DNA from: Halococcaceae archaeon
GTDB taxonomy: Archaea; Halobacteriota; Halobacteria; Halobacteriales; Halalkalicoccaceae
Direction: 5' to 3'
Length of the DNA stretch: 10,210 nt
NCBI GenBank assembly: GCA_007129135.1
Contig: SKWB01000047.1
Location: 1 to 10,210, forward strand
Of the stretch, positions 6,723-10,210 are shown one piece after another. Position numbers and translations under genes: made by a program. Positions within the stretch are counted from its first letter, which is position 1. Each line of letters opens with the position of its first letter. The notes beneath the pieces were generated by a model. It was not told where the DNA came from, searched no databases, and saw nothing but the letters and a program-made list of their open reading frames with translations.

Positions 6723-8633
6723 ATGCAACGAGATGGCGGCTGGAATCCGGAGAACAGGACGAGACGATCGGTGTTACGGGGCTCTGCCTCGCTCGGGTTG
6801 TTCGGCGTGGGGTCGTCGGTCGCGGCCGCGGACGGGACGTCGACCCAGCCGAACGACGCTCCGACCGTCACCGGTGGTCGAGTCGAACCGACCGGAGGTG
6901 TGGGTATCGCCACGGCGAGCACCGACCCGACCGCGCTCGTGATCAAGGACTGTCACCCGTGGGACGCGACGGCCAACGAGGACGCCCTCGCCGAACTGGA
7001 CCTCGAGGTGTCGGTCAGTACGACCGACACGCTCGACGACCACGACCTCACCGCGTACGACCTCGTCGTCCTGCCCTCGACGCAGAGCGAGGGCTACTAC
7101 GAGGCACTCGCGGCCAGGCGCGACGGACTGACCGAGTTCGTCGAAGGCGGGGGCGTGCTCGTCGCACACGTCGGTATCGCGGGCTACCCCTGCACCGCCT
7201 GGGAGCTCGATCCGTTCCTCCCGGACGGTGTGGGCTCTCACCTCGAGTACTACGAACCGGTCTCGGTCGTCGATCACTCGCACCCGATGCTGGAGGAGTT
7301 CGCCGATTCGGACCTGAGCGACTGGGGCTCGTCCACACACGGCTACCTCACCGACCTGCCTGCGGATGCCTCGGTACTCGCCGGTCTCGGCTTCGATCCC
7401 GAGGGGTACCCGACGGCCGCCGAGTACGAGGTCGGTCGTGGCACAGTGCTCGCGACGACGCAGACGATCGAGTGGCCGTGGTCGCCGATCAACACCCACG
7501 GTGCGGGGACGAGGGAGCTCTTACGGGCTGAGTTGGAGTATGCGAAGGAGTTATCCGATGAAGACATCGGCGATGAGATTCGAGAGCGAAAGCGGGTCAA
7601 ACTCGAACTGGCCGAGAGTGTTGACCGCAACGGGATGGGGTTCGTCTCGGACCGCGCGTTAGCAGCTCCAGCTCTCGATGGTCTCATCGAATCGCTCGAA
7701 GACGGTTCACTCGACGGCAGTACGGTAGACGAAGCGATCAAGCGAATGATCCTGGGGGAACGAGTCACCGACGCGGTTCTCGCGGGAGCGGGTCCCGGCG
7801 AGTCCGAATTTCTCGATTCTGACGCCAACCTCTCGAGTCTGACGGCTACGAACGCAGTCAACCCCGTGCTTGAACTCCTGTTCGCTGGCATCTCCGTCCT
7901 GAGAGCAGCACGAGCCATACCGATGATACGGGGTTCGGCTGACCGGGCTGCGAATGCAATCACTGATTTCGTCGCCGACATAGCTGGACGGTTCAGTTCG
8001 TCGTTAGAACGACTGATCAGACGACGTGGCGAGTCCGCAGGGTACGAGATCCTCGGTGCCGCAGAGAGCGAAGCATCCTCCAAAGGCCAAGAGCTGGCCG
8101 AAGAGGAATTCAAGCAGCTTCGAGACGATGAGGTAACACTATTTCTCGAAGACGACAGCGACGTTATCTTCGAGGATTTCCTTTTCAACGAGGAGTACGA
8201 TTACGAAGGGCACGATACGGAGCCACTCACTGAGAGTCTCGAATACTTGGTATCTACGTTGGATCATACCGATAGAGGCCCTGATTATTCGGGAACGACT
8301 TCCGCGGCTGAACAGTCCGCGAAGGACGCGATAGAAGGGATCAACGAGATCTGTGATACTATTTCGACCGATTTGGAGGAGGGGCTGATAACTAGTATTC
8401 TCGCCCGACTCGATGTTCTCGTTCCGCTAATGACGGTTGTCGCTTTTTTGGCCGGTGTGACTGGTGTATTGGCGGTGCCGGGTGCGATCGCAGCACTCGC
8501 TGCAGGGTTAGCGAGTCTAACCGTTGGAGTTCTCTTCGGCATGGCACAGTGGGGCAAGGGGACTACTGCCATCTTGAATATTAGATACAGGAACCAGTGG
8601 GCGATGCGAGCAATCACGGAGCCATCAGCATGA
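6723..8633 (+). CDS. Cassette gene A: Tat-exported protein with GATase1/ThuA-like domain, helical region and C-terminal membrane hairpin
   Basis: A 636 aa protein of unknown function. Residues 1-36 are a Tat signal (twin Arg in TRRSVLRG at 13-20, then a short hydrophobic core and AAA). Residues about 70-255 look like a class I glutamine-amidotransferase or ThuA-like fold: ALVIKD strand, YDLVVLPST, FVEGGGVLVAHVG, DHSHPMLEEF, and YEVGRGTVLATTQTIEWPW. The nucleophile-elbow region (145-154) has no Cys, so amidotransferase catalysis is unlikely; ligand binding is possible. Residues about 265-560 are mostly helical and charged without a recognised family. Residues 567-608 form a hydrophobic hairpin split at Pro586. 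The ATG at 6723 is chosen because it puts the Tat motif near the N-terminus and fits the TATA spacing; 6651 would add 24 residues. Base composition drops within the gene near 7520. It overlaps gene B by 4 nt (ATGA), so A and B form an operon. CDS is secure; function unknown. Confidence 0.85.
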   Translation: MQRDGGWNPENRTRRSVLRGSASLGLFGVGSSVAAADGTSTQPNDAPTVTGGRVEPTGGVGIATASTDPTALVIKDCHPWDATANEDALAELDLEVSVSTTDTLDDHDLTAYDLVVLPSTQSEGYYEALAARRDGLTEFVEGGGVLVAHVGIAGYPCTAWELDPFLPDGVGSHLEYYEPVSVVDHSHPMLEEFADSDLSDWGSSTHGYLTDLPADASVLAGLGFDPEGYPTAAEYEVGRGTVLATTQTIEWPWSPINTHGAGTRELLRAELEYAKELSDEDIGDEIRERKRVKLELAESVDRNGMGFVSDRALAAPALDGLIESLEDGSLDGSTVDEAIKRMILGERVTDAVLAGAGPGESEFLDSDANLSSLTATNAVNPVLELLFAGISVLRAARAIPMIRGSADRAANAITDFVADIAGRFSSSLERLIRRRGESAGYEILGAAESEASSKGQELAEEEFKQLRDDEVTLFLEDDSDVIFEDFLFNEEYDYEGHDTEPLTESLEYLVSTLDHTDRGPDYSGTTSAAEQSAKDAIEGINEICDTISTDLEEGLITSILARLDVLVPLMTVVAFLAGVTGVLAVPGAIAALAAGLASLTVGVLFGMAQWGKGTTAILNIRYRNQWAMRAITEPSA

Positions 8634-9661
8634 ACACGGAAATCCTCGAGATCCTGGAAGACCTGAAAGAAGCGATTGAGAATCATGCATTCGATGCTGC
8701 TACCGACATTACCCAAACCCTATTCGATGCTTACGACAACCATCGGGCGAAAGAGCGTCTTTTGATGGAGCGGGCAAAACAGGTCGAGCGTACCGAAAAA
8801 AAGCCAGACCCGAAGGTATCGAACTACGTAGATCAAACAACGACGGCCGCCCTCAATCGTGCCGGCCTCTCGTTGGGTCTCGGTGTCGGCTTAGCCGCGC
8901 CATCGGAGTCGTCAAAGCTGATCGAGATAGTGACCGATCTCCATCACAGGGAAGCACAAGTACTCGCTGCCTCCGAAGACGTCGCCGGTGTACTTCAGTC
9001 GAAATCGATCCCCGCGGCCGTTGCGGTTGGCTCTACAGTTATTTCACCATCCCCGGTGCTACGCGGCCAAGATGCGTCGGTTTCAGTCACTCTGGTAAAT
9101 TTTGGCGACGAACCTACAGAGGAGGTCACGGTGACCACTGAGCTCTCACCGGGAGAAGATAATCAGGAAGAGGAACTATCTCTTGACCCCGGTAGGACCG
9201 AATCCGTGGAATTCCGATTCGACGATCTCTCCAAAAGCAAATCCGAGTTGACACTAACCGCTACAGTCAACGAATTGCAAACGGCCGAAAAGAAAATCAT
9301 CATTGAGACGTTCTCGAAGTCCATGGTTATAGAACTGGTTTCGGATCACCTCCGGCACTCAGAGAACACAGTCAACCGATCACGATTTGACAATCGGGGG
9401 GAGATGCGGCGGATCCTCTCTCGAATCGACGCGAGCAAACAGAGTGTGGCACGTGCTGAAAAGCGGTTGAATGAGGGGCGGATCCTTCAGTGCGATTCAC
9501 AACTCGAGACCGCGAGCAGGCAGCTCGGCTCCCTCCTCAACCATATCGAATCAAGAACCGACCTCGATCGAGAGGAGAACGCGAAGCTATACGCCGGTCT
9601 GTTCGTGACCGTAGAGGGGACTATCGATCTCTTGTTCGACGCACGAAAGGCATCGGTATAA
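8630..9661 (+). CDS. Cassette gene B: helical protein with central CARDB/Ig-like beta domain, function unknown
   Basis: A 343 aa protein I do not recognise. Residues 1-60 are helical and charged. Residues 66-130 include a small-residue-rich segment (RAGLSLGLGVGLAAP, 78-91) and helices. Residues about 132-226 form a beta-sandwich resembling CARDB-type domains: ISPSPVLRGQDASVSVTLVN, EVTVTTELS, SLDPGRTESVEFRF, SELTLTATVN. Residues about 232-310 are a helical bundle (VSDHLRHSEN...MRRILSRIDASKQ...LETASRQLGSLLNHIESR) faintly like FIMAH-type modules, followed by a final hydrophobic helix. No signal peptide or clear membrane span is seen, although CARDB domains are usually extracellular. The ATG at 8630 lies in the ATGA overlap with gene A, with GGAG 8 nt upstream; an earlier Met at 8597 would overlap gene A further and lacks such a site. 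Codon use is less G+C-biased than in flanking genes, with TTA, TTG and ATA-type codons. Gene C starts 9 nt downstream. Confidence 0.85.
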   Translation: MNTEILEILEDLKEAIENHAFDAATDITQTLFDAYDNHRAKERLLMERAKQVERTEKKPDPKVSNYVDQTTTAALNRAGLSLGLGVGLAAPSESSKLIEIVTDLHHREAQVLAASEDVAGVLQSKSIPAAVAVGSTVISPSPVLRGQDASVSVTLVNFGDEPTEEVTVTTELSPGEDNQEEELSLDPGRTESVEFRFDDLSKSKSELTLTATVNELQTAEKKIIIETFSKSMVIELVSDHLRHSENTVNRSRFDNRGEMRRILSRIDASKQSVARAEKRLNEGRILQCDSQLETASRQLGSLLNHIESRTDLDREENAKLYAGLFVTVEGTIDLLFDARKASV

Positions 9662-9670
9662 GAGTGGACG

Positions 9671-10018
9671 ATGTCGATCATCGCATTACTCGGAATAACG
9701 GTTCTGTTTGCGCTTCCACTCATAGGTACGGTCGCATACGTGGTATGGCGTAACCCAGAAATTCGGTCCCGGTCTCAGTTCTCGAGAGCAATAACGGTAT
9801 TCGTCATGGGCCTGTTTTTTACAGCCCTCTGTGCCGTCGCTACAGTCTGGATTTCACACAGAGCGATCGCTGGAAGTGAGTTCGTCGATCTCGCGTTTCT
9901 CCTTCAGCTGAGCGAGTATTTCGCGATCGGTACGCTCATGGGGATTTGTGTTACCCTTGGCTCCTGTGCCTATATACTACGATTGCCGAAGCGAATAGGA
10001 ACGCCCGATCGAGGATAA
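9671..10018 (+). CDS. Cassette gene C: small membrane protein with about three transmembrane segments
   Basis: A 115 aa integral membrane protein of unknown family. Predicted spans are residues 3-26 (IIALLGITVLFALPLIGTVA), 39-62 (AITVFVMGLFFTALCAVATV) and about 75-103 (a longer stretch with Glu82 in the middle). A basic loop between spans 1 and 2 (RNPEIRSRSQFSR) and the basic tail (RLPKR) suggest those parts face the cytoplasm. The ATG lies 9 nt after the gene B stop with only a weak purine stretch (GAGTGG) before it, so it is co-transcribed with A and B. Composition is the lower G+C type of the cassette. It could anchor A and B at the membrane, or act as a protective partner if A is toxic; both ideas are inference. 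A competing frame (9490-9753) is Arg-rich shadow. Confidence 0.75.
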   Translation: MSIIALLGITVLFALPLIGTVAYVVWRNPEIRSRSQFSRAITVFVMGLFFTALCAVATVWISHRAIAGSEFVDLAFLLQLSEYFAIGTLMGICVTLGSCAYILRLPKRIGTPDRG

Positions 10019-10077
10019 ACTCGGTATTTCATCTGCAATCATTCTCGTGGCAGGCGGATTGAACGTTCGGGACCTCT

Positions 10078-10089
10078 AGATCACCTCCG
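10078..10089 (-). promoter_or_regulatory. Orphan Shine-Dalgarno-like sequence, possible infB leader remnant
   Basis: On the minus strand the bases read GGAGGTGATCT, a near-complete match to the complement of the 16S rRNA 3' end, but no ATG or coding frame follows. The same GGTGATCT occurs directly before infB (6585-6592). GTGGGTAA also occurs near both (6605-6612 and 10104-10111, minus strand). This suggests a duplicated piece of the infB upstream region. Confidence 0.35.
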
Positions 10090-10099
10090 GCCCGTGGCG

Positions 10100-10106
10100 T
10101 TTATTA
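10100..10106 (+). promoter_or_regulatory. TATA box of the PRC-barrel gene
   Basis: TTTATTA centred about 30 nt before the ATG at 10133 is the expected position for a leaderless haloarchaeal gene. Host-like G+C-rich composition resumes around it. Confidence 0.6.
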
Positions 10107-10132
10107 CCCACGCCTCGTATCTCCGAGGTACG

Positions 10133-10210
10133 ATGCCGGACATCTTAGCCGAGAACCTCTCCGGGAAGTCGGTGATGGGCTCGGACGGAACGGAACTGGG
10201 CATGCTCTAC
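10133..10210 (+). CDS. PRC-barrel domain protein, 3' end outside window
   Basis: Only the first 26 residues are present: MPDILAENLSGKSVMG followed by SDGTELGMLY. The pattern 'L-x-G-K-x-V-x-x-x-D-G-x-x-[IL]-G-x-[LI]-Y' is the first strand pair of PRC-barrel domains, and short haloarchaeal PRC-barrel proteins begin in just this way. PRC-barrels bind RNA or proteins in ribosome maturation (RimM) and photosynthetic reaction centres; the role of the small archaeal versions is not settled. A TATA box 30 nt upstream and no Shine-Dalgarno indicate leaderless expression. I recall that such a gene often neighbours infB in haloarchaea, which makes it a useful landmark for the intervening cassette. Codon use is host-like. 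Confidence 0.85.
   Translation, partial: MPDILAENLSGKSVMGSDGTELGMLY

Noticed and set aside
8597..8629. Earlier start for cassette gene B
   Set aside because: It adds 11 residues inside gene A without a ribosome-binding site; the ATG at 8630 has GGAG 8 nt upstream and forms an ATGA overlap.
6582..10132. Transposon or integrative element carrying the cassette
   Set aside because: No transposase or integrase, no terminal inverted repeats and no tRNA attachment site seen; only short repeated words near the ends, so I call it insertion-like rather than a mobile element.
1..10210. CRISPR array, tRNA, rRNA or known antiphage system
   Set aside because: No regularly spaced repeats, tRNA-like folds or rRNA blocks were seen, and no protein shows hallmark defence domains.

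Overview
The window looks like a haloarchaeal (class Halobacteria) chromosome. Support: G+C-rich DNA with strong G/C preference at third codon positions, acidic proteins, leaderless genes with TATA-like boxes about 25-30 nt upstream of the ATG, a GGTGATC Shine-Dalgarno before infB, a Tat signal peptide, a haloarchaeal-type lipobox lipoprotein, and archaeal marker genes (PAN, aIF5B, pyruvoyl arginine decarboxylase, PRC-barrel). No tool was run; all family calls are from motif reading.

Left block, positions 1-2875, plus strand: a 5'-truncated proteasome-activating nucleotidase (PanB/Pan2-like), pyruvoyl-dependent arginine decarboxylase, a small haloarchaeal hypothetical protein (DUF5811-like), a stand-alone JAMM metalloprotease overlapping it by 1 nt (desampylase-like), and a leaderless mini zinc-ribbon protein. 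PAN and JAMM fit a protein-modification/turnover theme (SAMP conjugates removed by JAMM, substrates unfolded by PAN for the 20S proteasome). The decarboxylase makes agmatine and has no obvious mechanistic tie to them.

Middle block, 2876-6581: about 316 bp of noncoding DNA, then minus-strand genes. A lipoprotein with an acidic Asp/Glu/Ser/Thr stalk and a ComEC-like metallo-beta-lactamase domain overlaps a GTG-started DUF3006 protein. Upstream of them and in the same orientation is infB (aIF5B), with a Shine-Dalgarno leader.

Right block, 6582-10210: between infB and the start of a PRC-barrel gene lies a three-gene plus-strand cassette (6723-10018) that I do not recognise as a described system. 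Gene A has a Tat signal, a glutamine-amidotransferase/ThuA-like domain without a visible Cys nucleophile, a long helical region and a C-terminal hydrophobic hairpin. Gene B overlaps A by 4 nt and has helical flanks around a CARDB/Ig-like beta domain, with no signal peptide. Gene C is a small protein with about three membrane spans. Base composition changes abruptly inside gene A near 7520, from host-like to less G+C-rich, and returns to host-like near 10080. An infB-type Shine-Dalgarno sequence with no gene behind it sits at the far end of the cassette (10078-10089), which fits a recent insertion between infB and the PRC-barrel gene. This cassette is the best candidate here for something undescribed.
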